From contig NZ_CP049715.1 of assembly GCF_011082725.1 (NCBI RefSeq), forward strand, positions 1,302,001 through 1,366,000: a stretch of DNA of 64,000 nucleotides, read 5' to 3'. The stretch's first letter is position 1; each line of letters begins with the position of its first letter. A program made the position numbers and the translations under genes. The DNA is from Apibacter sp. B3706 (GTDB lineage: Bacteria; Bacteroidota; Bacteroidia; Flavobacteriales; Weeksellaceae). The notes under the pieces were generated by a model. That model ran no database searches and was not told where the DNA came from. It saw only the letters and a list, made by a program, of their open reading frames with translations. Positions 1 through 8,929 of this stretch are shown piece by piece.

Positions 1-1
1 A

Positions 2-799
2 ACATGGAATATGTCTCCTGAATTTCTTCACTCCGCAATTGAAGATTTAAATAGAAAAGGTATAAAACCCAAAGTTTTAATCATTGCACATATTTACGGA
101 ATGCCTGCACAAATGGATAAAATAATTGATATATGCAAGGATAATAACATCATAATCATTGAAGATGCAGCAGAGGCGTTAGGTTCCTTTTACCATAATA
201 AGCCTTTAGGCTCGATGGGTAACTATGGAATTATTTCATTTAATGGAAATAAAATTATTACTACCTCTCAAGGGGGAGCTCTAATATTACCCAATAAAAA
301 AAGTTATAACTATGCTGAAAAATTAGCTTTTCAAGCAAAAGAAAAAGTCGATTATTATAAACATAATGAATTAGGATATAACTACTCTACAAGTAATATT
401 CTTGCCGCTTTAGGTAGTGCACAATTTGATAAATTGGAAATAAAAGTAAAAAGAAGAAGACTAATTTTCGATTATTATCTTTCAAATCTGGAAAAACGAT
501 TCACCATAGACTATCAAAAAGAATTAAATCACAGCTTTTCTAATCGTTGGTTAAGCTCTTTTATATTTCCAACCTCATTAAATAAAAAAATTAAAAGTTT
601 GCTTGATAAAAACAATATTGAATCAAGATTTCTTTGGAATCCACTAAATTATCAGAAAGTTTTTAAAAATTTTTCATTTTATGGTGATTCTTTTTTTGAA
701 AATAGCCTTTTCAAAAACGGACTGTGTCTACCCTCCGGAGATAATTTAAACGATGAAGATTTAAATAAGATTATTACTATTATCGATAAAAATATTTAA
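2..799 (+). CDS. DegT/DnrJ/EryC1/StrS family sugar aminotransferase (5' end outside the window)
   Basis: This is the C-terminal part of a PLP-dependent aminotransferase that transfers an amino group to a 4-keto sugar nucleotide. The frame is open to the left edge and reads TWN before the first Met at base 11, so that Met is internal. Family motifs are clear: HIYGMPAQMD, then EDAAEALGS, then SFNGNKIITT, whose Lys (bases 251-253) is the expected PLP Schiff-base lysine. The SFNGNKIITT form is typical of the PglE-like branch that makes UDP-4-amino-4,6-dideoxy-GlcNAc. The stop lies 6 bp before a UDP-sugar 4,6-dehydratase, which would supply the keto substrate. The exact sugar is not determinable here. 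The family is certain and the PglE-like role is likely. Confidence 0.9.
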   Translation, partial: TWNMSPEFLHSAIEDLNRKGIKPKVLIIAHIYGMPAQMDKIIDICKDNNIIIIEDAAEALGSFYHNKPLGSMGNYGIISFNGNKIITTSQGGALILPNKKSYNYAEKLAFQAKEKVDYYKHNELGYNYSTSNILAALGSAQFDKLEIKVKRRRLIFDYYLSNLEKRFTIDYQKELNHSFSNRWLSSFIFPTSLNKKIKSLLDKNNIESRFLWNPLNYQKVFKNFSFYGDSFFENSLFKNGLCLPSGDNLNDEDLNKIITIIDKNI

Positions 800-805
800 A
801 AAATA

Positions 806-1852
806 ATGCCAAAAAAAGAAGATGTAATCAAAATTCAAAATCAAAATATTTCCTTTGAAGAATTATTTAATAAAAAAATAGATTATTCAAATAAAGAATA
901 TGATTATTTAAATCAAAAAGTAATTTTAGTTACCGGTGGTGGAGGTTCCATAGGAAGCGTACTAATACAAAGATTATTGGAAAGTTCATGTAAAAAAATT
1001 ATAATCTTAGATCATTCTGAATATGCAATTTTTAAAATCAAATTAAAATTTAAAGATGAAATTAACAATAATCGCATACAGTTATTTTTAGGAGATATTA
1101 GAAATAAAGAATTATTAAAAAAATTATTTTCTTTATTTTCTATTCAAATAATTTATCATGCCGCAGCTTATAAACATATTGATATTTTAGAGCATAACGT
1201 AGAAGAGTCTCAATCCGTAAATATAGATGCTACTTTAAACTTATTGGAAATTGCATTAACTAATCAAAATGTCGAACAGTTTATCTTTATTTCAACCGAT
1301 AAAGCAGTTCAACCCATAAATATTATGGGAATATCTAAACGAATTGCGGAACTGAATCTTCTAAAAAAAATTATAAAAAAAGAAATTCCTACGACGTTAG
1401 AAATTAAAATTATTCGATTTGGAAACGTTTTCAATAGTAGCGGATCGGTTTTCACTATCTTTAAATATCAAATTGAAAACCAATTGCCTATTACTATTAC
1501 AAATAAAAACATGAACCGATATTTTATTTCCAAATATCAAGCCTCCAGAGGATTAATTGAAATAGCCTCTCCTACAAACCGTTCCGGTATATATATTTTA
1601 GATATGGGAAATTCTTATAATATTAATGATTTGTTAAACAAATTTTTACAAAAATTAAATCTCGACTACAAGCCAAAAATTAGTTGTTTAAATAGAATTT
1701 CAAATTTTGAAAAATTTGAAGAACAATTATATTTTCCTTTTGAAGGAATTGAAAATAATATATCTATTTATAAAAAAATAATTTTAAATAATTATGATAT
1801 AAGTAATATTGAAACAGAAATTACAAATCTTATGCAAATATTAAAAAATTAA
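806..1852 (+). CDS. UDP-GlcNAc 4,6-dehydratase-like protein (CapD/PglF family, soluble form)
   Basis: This is an extended short-chain dehydratase that removes water from a UDP-HexNAc to give a 4-keto-6-deoxy sugar, the substrate for the aminotransferase just upstream. The Rossmann NAD motif TGGGGSIGS lies at residues 43-51, HAAAYKH at about 118-124 and STDKA at 163-167. In the catalytic YxxxK position there is Met174-GIS-Lys178, as in the membrane-bound PglF/WbpM group rather than the FlaA1 group, which has Tyr. Unlike full-length PglF/WbpM (about 600 residues with N-terminal membrane helices), this 348-residue protein has no membrane segments and begins about 40 residues before the nucleotide fold. 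It is probably cytoplasmic and co-transcribed with the aminotransferase. Confidence 0.88.
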   Translation: MPKKEDVIKIQNQNISFEELFNKKIDYSNKEYDYLNQKVILVTGGGGSIGSVLIQRLLESSCKKIIILDHSEYAIFKIKLKFKDEINNNRIQLFLGDIRNKELLKKLFSLFSIQIIYHAAAYKHIDILEHNVEESQSVNIDATLNLLEIALTNQNVEQFIFISTDKAVQPINIMGISKRIAELNLLKKIIKKEIPTTLEIKIIRFGNVFNSSGSVFTIFKYQIENQLPITITNKNMNRYFISKYQASRGLIEIASPTNRSGIYILDMGNSYNINDLLNKFLQKLNLDYKPKISCLNRISNFEKFEEQLYFPFEGIENNISIYKKIILNNYDISNIETEITNLMQILKN

Positions 1853-1853
1853 C

Positions 1854-1861
1854 TATTTTTG
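1854..1861 (+). promoter_or_regulatory. Candidate -7 element for the polysaccharide export operon
   Basis: TATTTTTG matches the Bacteroidota -7 consensus TAnnTTTG, 16 bp before the ATG of the Wza-like gene. TATG lies 19 bp upstream in the -33 position, one mismatch from TTTG. It overlaps the end of the dehydratase gene's stop region and would give the export genes their own promoter. Confidence 0.5.
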
Positions 1862-1877
1862 CAGTTTAAGTTATTAT

Positions 1878-2684
1878 ATGAAATTTAATCAAGCTATTTT
1901 TATTATTTCTTTTGCTTTATTATTATGTTCTTGCATCGGTGTTAAAGATTTAAAATATCTTCAACCTAGCGAAAACCTACATTATAATGAATATGGATTA
2001 GTTCCGGTAATCTATGAAAACTACAGGGTAAAAAAAGACGATATTTTAGCAATGACCCTTATCACTTCGGATAAAAACGCTTCTCGATTTTTAAGTGAAG
2101 AAAACACAACGGCATTTAAAGGAGGTGCTAACAGTGGAGATGGAAGATTAAGAACTAGTGGATTAATTGTTGATGCCAATGGATATATAACCATATATGG
2201 ATTAGGTGAATTCTATGTATATGGGTTAACTTTAAATGAAATAACAGATTTAGTTCAGTCTAAACTAAATGAAGTATTATATAATGATGGAAAAGCTGAA
2301 GTTCGAATGAATATTGGAGCCATCAAATATTATATGGTAGGTGAAATTGCATCACCCGGAGAAAAAACGGAGTTGTCTAACCGGGTCGATTTATTACAAG
2401 CGATAGCTAAATCGGGAGATTTAACAAGATACGCTGACAGGCGCCATATTAGAATCATCAGAGAATACCCGGAAGGTAAAAAAAACATTGTGCTTGATAT
2501 AACCCGCGATGATATTCTAAACTCTCCCTATTTTTATTTACAATCTGGAGATCAAATTATTATAGACCCATTAAAAGAGAAAATATCTGGTTTAGGAGGT
2601 GGAACCACTATTGGAGATGTTACCCAATTCCTATCTGTAGGTATTCAGGCAATTACAACGTATTTATTTTTCAAAACATTATAA
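1878..2684 (+). CDS. Polysaccharide export lipoprotein (Wza-like)
   Basis: This is a periplasmic/outer-membrane export protein of the Poly_export and SLBB class that forms the conduit for capsule or exopolysaccharide. Residues 1-19 form a lipoprotein signal with lipobox L-C-S-C, acylated at Cys19. The Poly_export region follows (YRVKKDDILAMTL, about 50-130), then a ligand-binding SLBB-type segment (YMVGEIASPGEKTEL, about 155-165). A hydrophobic C-terminal segment (about 245-265) could sit in the outer membrane, as the Wza C-terminal helix does. At 268 residues it is the short Bacteroidota form. It lies 19 bp upstream of the tyrosine autokinase, its usual partner. Confidence 0.88.
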   Translation: MKFNQAIFIISFALLLCSCIGVKDLKYLQPSENLHYNEYGLVPVIYENYRVKKDDILAMTLITSDKNASRFLSEENTTAFKGGANSGDGRLRTSGLIVDANGYITIYGLGEFYVYGLTLNEITDLVQSKLNEVLYNDGKAEVRMNIGAIKYYMVGEIASPGEKTELSNRVDLLQAIAKSGDLTRYADRRHIRIIREYPEGKKNIVLDITRDDILNSPYFYLQSGDQIIIDPLKEKISGLGGGTTIGDVTQFLSVGIQAITTYLFFKTL

Positions 2685-2703
2685 TAAATTTTAGTATCGA
2701 AAC

Positions 2704-5211
2704 ATGAATACCACTGACCAGCAAAATACTAACCAAAATAAAACACAAAAAAATAAAAATTCCGATTTTCTCGAAAATAATTTTTTTAGTCTTGAAAGAT
2801 TTATTCGAAGGCTTATAAAAAATTGGTATTGGTTTTTAATCGCTTTTATATTTGGATGGACCATAGCTTTTCTTGTCAATCGATTTTCTGATCGATTTTA
2901 CCAATCTTCTACCACAGTCAGTATATCTTCCGGTACATCAAGCGTTCTGGCACCCAATCAATCCATAAACTTTATTTGGGGAGGAAATTCAGGGGCTACG
3001 CAAGGTATATATTATAAAAAATTACTGACTTCCAGAACTCACAACGAAAATTTAGTCAAATCGCTTAATCTATACATAAATTATTATTTAAAAGGTAATT
3101 TTAAAACAACTGAAATTGACTATGTGGATGTACCTTTCAAAATAGTAGTGGATACAAATTATCCCCAATCTTTGTATACAGATATTAAAGTGGATATACT
3201 CCCTGATCATAAATTTAAACTCACTTTTCCTGATAACTTAAATGAAACGTGTTTTCTTTATACAAACGAAAACTATTATATACGTAAAGACAAATATATA
3301 AAAGAGCTCATTGTCCCTTTAAATACATGGGTACAAACAAATAATTTAAAATTTAAGTTTGTTAAAAATAAAGAATACGGGGGCAGATTTGGAGATAACA
3401 TTACAGATCTCAGTTTTTATTTTTACTTATCGACCATAAATTATTCTGTATCCAAAATTAAATCTTTAGTTTCTATAGACTTTGATCAAGACCTTCCATC
3501 CATCATGATTATGACAAAGAAAGGATTAAGTTTAAATGGGACTATTAATTTCTTAAATAAATCGGTAGATGAATTAATAAAAAGAAGACTTGAAGATAAA
3601 AATAAAGTTAATTTAAATACCATTGATTTTATTAAAAAACAAATTATAATAACAAAAAGAAAATTAGATAGTGCTACAGTAATCTTTCAGAAAGTACAAA
3701 TGGATAATAAGATTTTTTCAAAATCTGACGTTAGTACCAATGTTATCTTATCTAAAATTCAAGGTTTAGATCTTAGAAGAGAAGAATTAAAATCTAAAAT
3801 TGAGGCTTTAAATAATTTAAAAAAATCATCTTTCAATAAAAACACTTATTTAAATGGAGATATTTTAGGAATATCGGATAATAATATAGATGGTTTGATG
3901 CAAAATGTTCAAACCTTAGAACAAGAAAAAAGAGATTTATTATTAATATATAGAGATCATTCAGAACCTATTAATGAAATAAATTACAAAATTAATAATG
4001 CCAAAAATAAGGTTATATCCTTACTAGATAATTCATCTAAAGATCTCGCTACCAATTTAAAAAATGTAAATAATCAAATAAGTAATTTAGAACTCGATAT
4101 TGAATCTCTTCCGGAAAAAGAACGATTATTTGTCAATGCGCAAAGAGGTTATTTACTAAATGACGGTATATACAATACCCTTTTGGATAAATTATCTGAG
4201 GCAGAAATGAGGAAAGCTACTACAATTTCTGATATAACTGTATTAGATAAAGCAAAAAATACGGGACAAGCTCCTATAACTCCAAACATTCAAAAAAATA
4301 AATATAAATATATAGGGATATCATTGGTTATTCCTCTTATATTGTTGTTCTTAATCGAACTATTAGATAATAAAATAAAATTAATTTCAGATTTAAAATC
4401 AGTTACTAAAATCCCAATTATAGGTACTATCGGACCTAAAAATACCGAAAATAATTTAGCTGTACTGGCACGACCTAAATCGAGTATTTCTGAAAGTTTT
4501 CGAGCTATTAGATCCAATTTGAGGTTTTTATATAATGAAAAGGATGTGAAGGGTGGAAAAGTTTTTTTAATAACCTCGTCTATAGGCAGTGAAGGAAAAA
4601 CCTTTATAGCAATTAACTTAGCTTCTGTTTTAGCGTTAAGCGGTAAAAAAACGGTTTTAGTTGGAATGGACTTGCGAAAACCTAGAATTTTTGATGACTT
4701 TAAAATTAGTAATAAAGTAGGATTATCAGGTTATCTTTCCGGATCAAATTCACTTGAAGATATTATTAAAAAAACAGAATATGAAAATTTAGATATTATT
4801 CCGGCAGGACCTATACCTCCAAATCCGGGTGAATTATTAATTAGTATGGAAAATGAAGAATTGATTAAAAAATTAAGAACTATGTATGATTATATCATTA
4901 TAGATTCTCCACCGGTTGGTTTAGTTATTGATGCATACGATTTAATGTCTCTTTCTGATGCCAGAATTTATGTTGCCCGTTGCAATTATACGTATAAACA
5001 GCTTTTAAAAGGCATTAACGAGAAATATAATAATGATGAGGTAAATCACATTGGAATTATTTTCAATGATTACGTTAATCCGGGAGGATATGGTTATGGG
5101 TATGGCTACGGGTACGGATATGGTTATGGATATGGTTATGGATATTTTGAAGAAGATGAAAACTATGACAATTCATTATTTACACGAATAAAACGTTTAT
5201 TTAAAAAATAA
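2704..5211 (+). CDS. Wzc-like chain-length determinant / tyrosine autokinase (BY-kinase)
   Basis: This inner-membrane co-polymerase controls polysaccharide chain length and links synthesis to export. A Wzz-type domain is bounded by membrane helices at about 40-58 and 537-555. The periplasmic part contains long helical, coiled-coil-like stretches (about 290-480). The cytoplasmic kinase domain has a Walker A-like SSIGSEGKT (about 625-633), a Walker A' VLVGMDLRKPR (about 650) and a Walker B IIIDSPPVG (about 732). The C-terminus carries the tyrosine cluster that is autophosphorylated in this family; here it is ten consecutive Gly-Tyr pairs at residues 795-814, followed by an acidic and then a basic tail. 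It is the last gene of the operon and is followed by a hairpin. Confidence 0.93.
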   Translation: MNTTDQQNTNQNKTQKNKNSDFLENNFFSLERFIRRLIKNWYWFLIAFIFGWTIAFLVNRFSDRFYQSSTTVSISSGTSSVLAPNQSINFIWGGNSGATQGIYYKKLLTSRTHNENLVKSLNLYINYYLKGNFKTTEIDYVDVPFKIVVDTNYPQSLYTDIKVDILPDHKFKLTFPDNLNETCFLYTNENYYIRKDKYIKELIVPLNTWVQTNNLKFKFVKNKEYGGRFGDNITDLSFYFYLSTINYSVSKIKSLVSIDFDQDLPSIMIMTKKGLSLNGTINFLNKSVDELIKRRLEDKNKVNLNTIDFIKKQIIITKRKLDSATVIFQKVQMDNKIFSKSDVSTNVILSKIQGLDLRREELKSKIEALNNLKKSSFNKNTYLNGDILGISDNNIDGLMQNVQTLEQEKRDLLLIYRDHSEPINEINYKINNAKNKVISLLDNSSKDLATNLKNVNNQISNLELDIESLPEKERLFVNAQRGYLLNDGIYNTLLDKLSEAEMRKATTISDITVLDKAKNTGQAPITPNIQKNKYKYIGISLVIPLILLFLIELLDNKIKLISDLKSVTKIPIIGTIGPKNTENNLAVLARPKSSISESFRAIRSNLRFLYNEKDVKGGKVFLITSSIGSEGKTFIAINLASVLALSGKKTVLVGMDLRKPRIFDDFKISNKVGLSGYLSGSNSLEDIIKKTEYENLDIIPAGPIPPNPGELLISMENEELIKKLRTMYDYIIIDSPPVGLVIDAYDLMSLSDARIYVARCNYTYKQLLKGINEKYNNDEVNHIGIIFNDYVNPGGYGYGYGYGYGYGYGYGYGYFEEDENYDNSLFTRIKRLFKK
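5086..5145 (+). repeat. Hexanucleotide tandem repeat encoding (Gly-Tyr)10
   Basis: Ten in-frame six-base units (GGN TAY) encode the tyrosine tail of the autokinase. Codons vary in the middle (ggg, ggc, tac), but the 12-mer GGATATGGTTAT occurs exactly at 5086-5097, 5116-5127 and 5128-5139. Units of six keep the frame, so gain or loss would change the number of phosphorylatable tyrosines without truncating the protein. Confidence 0.9.
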
Positions 5212-5218
5212 TAATCAA

Positions 5219-5244
5219 AAAGGTTGGAATATATTCCAACCTTT
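5219..5244 (+). terminator. Hairpin terminator after the polysaccharide genes
   Basis: A 12-bp perfect inverted repeat (AAAGGTTGGAAT / ATTCCAACCTTT) with a very short loop lies 8 bp after the autokinase stop. Only a weak T-rich tail (TATTTAAAAT) follows. Confidence 0.65.
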
Positions 5245-5300
5245 ATTTAAAATATATATATATACCTCAAAATTTTCGTATATAACATAATTAATCGTAA

Positions 5301-6503
5301 GTGAAAAAGCTTATCATTATAGGAGGCGGAGCTTCCGGATTTTTTTTAGCATCCAACATTAATTCCAATAAATGGGAAACAATTATATTAGAACAAGCTA
5401 AAAGTCCCCTTCAAAAATTAAAGATATCGGGCGGAGGAAGATGTAATGTAACTAACGCTTGTTTTATACCTAAAAAACTGGTAAAATTCTATCCTAGGGG
5501 ATCCAAAGAACTTTTAAGTGTATTCAATCATTTTCAACCATCTGATACTTTTGAATGGTTTGCTCAAAAAGGCGTTAATTTAAAAATTGAAAACGATAAT
5601 AGAGTATTTCCCGAATCTAATTCTTCTCAAACCATTATAGATACATTTATTGAGCAGGCAAACAATAAAAATATAGAAATTAATTACAATTCAACGGTAA
5701 TTAACCTAAAAAAAATAGAAAATCAATTTGAAATAATTACTACTCATTCCACTTACTATGCTGATGCCCTTGTAGTTGCAACAGGAAGTTCCTTAAAAAT
5801 GTGGAAAATCCTAAATCAAATAGGTCATACCATCATTCCTCCTGTCCCTAGCTTATTTACCTTTTTATGTGATGATCCACTGATTCGCAATTTACAAGGA
5901 ATTACTTTTCCAGAAGCAGAAATACATATTCCTTTATTAAAATACAAAGAATTCGGGCCTTTACTTATCACGCATTGGGGTATAAGTGGACCTGCCGTAT
6001 TAAAATTATCTGCATGGAGTGCCCGAGAATTATATAATCTTAATTATAAATTTGTTGTACGGGTAAATTGGATTTCTGAAACTTTTGATAAGGTAAAAGA
6101 GGCATTAATTCAAGAAAAAGAAAAACATCCCAAAAAATCGATTTATAGTTTAAAACTATACCATTTAACTCATCGATTTTGGAATAATCTTTTAGAACAT
6201 CTCCAAATTAACGATAAAAATCTATCAGATTTAAGTAAAAAAGATATCAATAAAATAGCCGAATCACTTACCAATACGCAATTATCCATTACTGGTAAAA
6301 ATACGCATAAAGATGAATTTGTAACTGCCGGAGGTGTAGATTTGAAAGAAGTTGATTTTCGCACTATGCAATCTAAATTAATACCTAATTTATATTTTGC
6401 GGGTGAAGTTTTAAATATTGATGCATTAACGGGAGGATTTAATTTTCAAGCATGTTGGAGTGAAGCATATATCATAAGCCAACAGCTTAATTTAAATAAT
6501 TGA
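5301..6503 (+). CDS. NAD(P)/FAD-dependent oxidoreductase, HI0933/YhiN (BaiN-like) family
   Basis: This is a flavoprotein of unknown physiological substrate. The FAD dinucleotide-binding motif GGGASG is at the extreme N-terminus (residues 8-13), followed by the family signature KISGGGRCNVTN (about 46-57). The C-terminal FAD contact TAGGVDLKEVDFRTMQSK (about 344-361) and LYFAGEVLNIDALTGGFN are also present. Length (400 residues) is normal for the family. The start is GTG; the Rossmann strand begins three residues later, so no other start fits. Some homologues were named BaiN for a proposed bile-acid reductase role, but that is not supported for this context. It stands alone after the polysaccharide terminator. 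Confidence 0.85.
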   Translation: MKKLIIIGGGASGFFLASNINSNKWETIILEQAKSPLQKLKISGGGRCNVTNACFIPKKLVKFYPRGSKELLSVFNHFQPSDTFEWFAQKGVNLKIENDNRVFPESNSSQTIIDTFIEQANNKNIEINYNSTVINLKKIENQFEIITTHSTYYADALVVATGSSLKMWKILNQIGHTIIPPVPSLFTFLCDDPLIRNLQGITFPEAEIHIPLLKYKEFGPLLITHWGISGPAVLKLSAWSARELYNLNYKFVVRVNWISETFDKVKEALIQEKEKHPKKSIYSLKLYHLTHRFWNNLLEHLQINDKNLSDLSKKDINKIAESLTNTQLSITGKNTHKDEFVTAGGVDLKEVDFRTMQSKLIPNLYFAGEVLNIDALTGGFNFQACWSEAYIISQQLNLNN

Positions 6504-6835
6504 AATTTAAATTTTATTTAGTAAATTGAAAAATAAAATTTATACTAACTATTATAAAAGCAATTTAAAGATTTTAACCATGATTTTATTAGAAACCTAT
6601 TTAAAACATGTGAAAGATCTTACTATATAAATTATTTATTAATTAAATACTCAACAACAGTTAGTCCGACAAGCTATCATTTTAGATGCTCTTTTACTAA
6701 TAAAAAATAATTTAACTACTATGAATTTTATGTATCCGTTCATTTTAAATAAAAACATTATATCCTTAAAAAATAACTATGTAACATCTAATTATATTTA
6801 TATTTCATTTTTATACTAACTAATACACAAATTAT
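6504..6835. other. 332-bp AT-rich intergenic region
   Basis: It separates two co-directional genes and is extremely AT-rich. The only reading frames are trivial ones, such as a 16-codon frame from about 6580. I see no convincing hairpin terminator, RNA gene or consensus promoter, although the DUF4919-like gene must be transcribed from within it. Confidence 0.5.
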
Positions 6836-7507
6836 ATGAAACCTTTCTATTCTATTTTAACCTTATTGGTATTTAATTTGTCATTTTCACAAACGATAAA
6901 TTTTGAAATCATAAAAGAAAATGTAACGGATAAGAATTCGTCCTATTATTATGATCATTTAATATCTGAATTCTTAAATAATGCGTCTGACTTCCATAAT
7001 GAAAAGGTGAAATCGTATTACCTTTATTATGGTAAGCTATATACTTCATATTATACTAAATCTTTGGAAGGAAAAAACAATTATTTAAAATTCATGAAAC
7101 AAATAGCAGCTAAAAAATATACTAAGGCAGTTATTTTAGGAGAAGAATTACTAAAAAATGATCCGGTTAATCTTACGGTAATTTTAAATCTAATTATATG
7201 TTATAATGAAAATAATGAAAATGAAGAAAGATTAAAACTATTAAAAAATCAAGCTGAAATTTTAATGAGAGCTATTGCCGACTATGGAGATGGAAAGAAT
7301 AAGGAAACCGCTTTTAAAGTTATTTCATTAAGTGATGAATTTGCACTTTTAAATTATTTAGGAATTAATCTTGAAATGTATAGTAGAAATTCTGAAAAGC
7401 TAAATTCAACTACTATCTTAGATATTTGGACTAAAGAACAAAAATATCAAAAAGATAAAAGAAATAAAATTTATATAGAGGTTTTTACAGAATCTTCTGA
7501 TAAATAG
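6836..7507 (+). CDS. Exported hypothetical protein (DUF4919-like)
   Basis: The function is unknown. Residues 1-19 form a signal peptide (MKPFYSILTLLVFNLSFSQ) with a Gln following the expected signal peptidase I site, the usual flavobacterial pattern, so the protein is periplasmic or at the outer membrane. The rest is soluble and mostly helical (223 residues in total). The segment with SYYLYYGKLYTSYY followed by an ALKL-like helical repeat resembles the Bacteroidota family DUF4919, a helical, TPR-like domain; I recognise this by style and am only moderately sure. It lies 81 bp upstream of upp, with no obvious functional link. Confidence 0.6.
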   Translation: MKPFYSILTLLVFNLSFSQTINFEIIKENVTDKNSSYYYDHLISEFLNNASDFHNEKVKSYYLYYGKLYTSYYTKSLEGKNNYLKFMKQIAAKKYTKAVILGEELLKNDPVNLTVILNLIICYNENNENEERLKLLKNQAEILMRAIADYGDGKNKETAFKVISLSDEFALLNYLGINLEMYSRNSEKLNSTTILDIWTKEQKYQKDKRNKIYIEVFTESSDK

Positions 7508-7588
7508 AATAACTAAATCATCTTTGTAGTCACTACTTAGTTTATAAACTATTAAAGTAAATAACTTATATTTACAAAAATAATATTT

Positions 7589-8248
7589 ATGATAGTCCAC
7601 GATTTCAGTAAATCTAAATCCATTTTAAATCATTTTGTAGGAGAATTAAGAGATGTCTCTATTCAGAAAGACAGAATGAGATTTAGAAAAAATTTGGAAA
7701 GAATAGGTGAAATTTTAGGTTACGAACTAAGTAAGACGCTTGAATACCAAACTGTTAACATTACTACTCCTTTAGGTAGTAAGCCTACAGAATTGATTAT
7801 CCAGCAACCTGTACTATGTACTATTTTGAGAGCGGGATTACCTTTACATCAAGGAATGATGAATTTTTTTGATCAAGCGGAAACCACATTCGTATCCGCA
7901 TTTAGACATCATCCGAACAGTAATAAAGAATTTGAAATAGTGGTTGAATATTTGGCAACTCCTTCTTTGCAAGATAAAACATTAATAATTTCAGATCCTA
8001 TGCTGGCTACCGGTGAATCTTTGGCAAATGTTTATGAAGTTTTATTAAGTCAAGGAAAGCCCAAGAAAGTACATATTGTTGCAGCCATAGGCTCCAAACC
8101 GGGAATTGATTACATTAAAACTAAATTACCTGAAAATTCAGAACTATGGATTGCGTCTGTTGATGATGAATTAGATGAAAATAAATATATCGTACCGGGA
8201 TTAGGAGATGCCGGTGATTTGGCTTTTGGAAAAAAATTATCCAAATAG
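7589..8248 (+). CDS. upp: Uracil phosphoribosyltransferase
   Basis: This is a cytoplasmic pyrimidine salvage enzyme converting uracil and PRPP to UMP. The PRPP-binding loop DPMLATGES starts at residue 136, the LRAGLPL segment lies near 83-89, and the C-terminal uracil-binding region contains PGLGDAGDLAFG. Length (219 residues) is slightly above the 208-210 typical of proteobacterial Upp. TATATTTA lies 12-20 bp before the ATG and is one base off the -7 consensus. The gene ends before a strong hairpin shared with the convergent isomerase gene. Confidence 0.95.
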   Translation: MIVHDFSKSKSILNHFVGELRDVSIQKDRMRFRKNLERIGEILGYELSKTLEYQTVNITTPLGSKPTELIIQQPVLCTILRAGLPLHQGMMNFFDQAETTFVSAFRHHPNSNKEFEIVVEYLATPSLQDKTLIISDPMLATGESLANVYEVLLSQGKPKKVHIVAAIGSKPGIDYIKTKLPENSELWIASVDDELDENKYIVPGLGDAGDLAFGKKLSK

Positions 8249-8285
8249 ATAAAGAGGATTGTTTTTTTAGCTAAAATAATAAAAT

Positions 8286-8326
8286 AAAAAAAAGAGTAAC
8301 GTTTAATTTAACTTACTCTTTTTTTG
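8286..8326. terminator. Bidirectional terminator between upp and the RpiB-like gene
   Basis: The arms are AAAAAAGAGTAA and TTACTCTTTTTT around an AT-rich loop. The stem is flanked by an A-run on the left and a T-run on the right, so it can serve both convergent genes. Confidence 0.8.
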
Positions 8327-8389
8327 ATTGAATAATTATTAATAACTATTTAAAAATAAATAAAAATATCTTTTTTAAAATTTCAAAAT

Positions 8390-8851
8390 TTATTTTTTGA
8401 AATATTCTTCTTCGTAATCACAGATTCGTTGAACTTTTGGAGCAGAACCGCCACCGCTAAATTCTGACTCTAACCAAGTATTCAACAAACTTTTCGCAAG
8501 TTCATGCCCAATTACTCGTTCACCAAAACAAATAATTTGTGCATTATTACTTTTTCTTGCTCTTTCAGCAGAAAAAGGATCATGACAAACCGCTGCTCTA
8601 ACTCCCGGTATTTTATTGGCTGTTATTGCCATTCCTATACCCGTTCCACAAGTTAACACAGCTCTTTCAAATTCTCCTGCTGCTACAGCCTTTGCTACTT
8701 TTGCTGCAACATCCGGATATAAAACCACCTCTCCTTTTTCAGCACCAAAGTCTTTGACTTCATATCCTAATTTTTCTAAATGATCTTTTAAGACAATTTT
8801 TAAAGCATACGCTGCCTCATCGCAGCCTATTGCTATTTTTTTCTTACTCAT
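8390..8851 (-). CDS. rpiB: RpiB/LacA/LacB-family sugar-phosphate isomerase
   Basis: This belongs to the family that interconverts aldose and ketose phosphates (ribose-5-P/ribulose-5-P, galactose-6-P/tagatose-6-P, tetrose phosphates). The catalytic Cys is present in TCGTGIG (Cys68), as is the phosphate-binding region GVRAAVCHDPFSAERAR. Two usual histidines are missing: the GCDH motif is GCDEAAY (Glu12), and the RxHND motif near residue 99 of E. coli RpiB is KSNNA. The C-terminus (SGGGSAPKVQRI) matches the family's C-terminal substrate loop. The symbol is therefore a family label and the substrate may not be ribose-5-phosphate. No sugar-catabolic genes lie nearby. Confidence 0.8.
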   Translation of the reverse strand: MSKKKIAIGCDEAAYALKIVLKDHLEKLGYEVKDFGAEKGEVVLYPDVAAKVAKAVAAGEFERAVLTCGTGIGMAITANKIPGVRAAVCHDPFSAERARKSNNAQIICFGERVIGHELAKSLLNTWLESEFSGGGSAPKVQRICDYEEEYFKK

Positions 8852-8898
8852 AATATTGTTTGTGTGTTTTAGTTAAATCTTTATTAAGATTTCTTTAA

Positions 8899-8929
8899 CA
8901 AATATAAATACTATTTAGCAGTTTACCAA
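8899..8929 (-). promoter_or_regulatory. Bacteroidota-type promoter for the RpiB-like gene
   Basis: On the minus strand, TTG (8927-8929) is separated by 20 bp from TATATTTG (8899-8906), a full TAnnTTTG element. The start codon lies 47 bp downstream. Confidence 0.7.
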
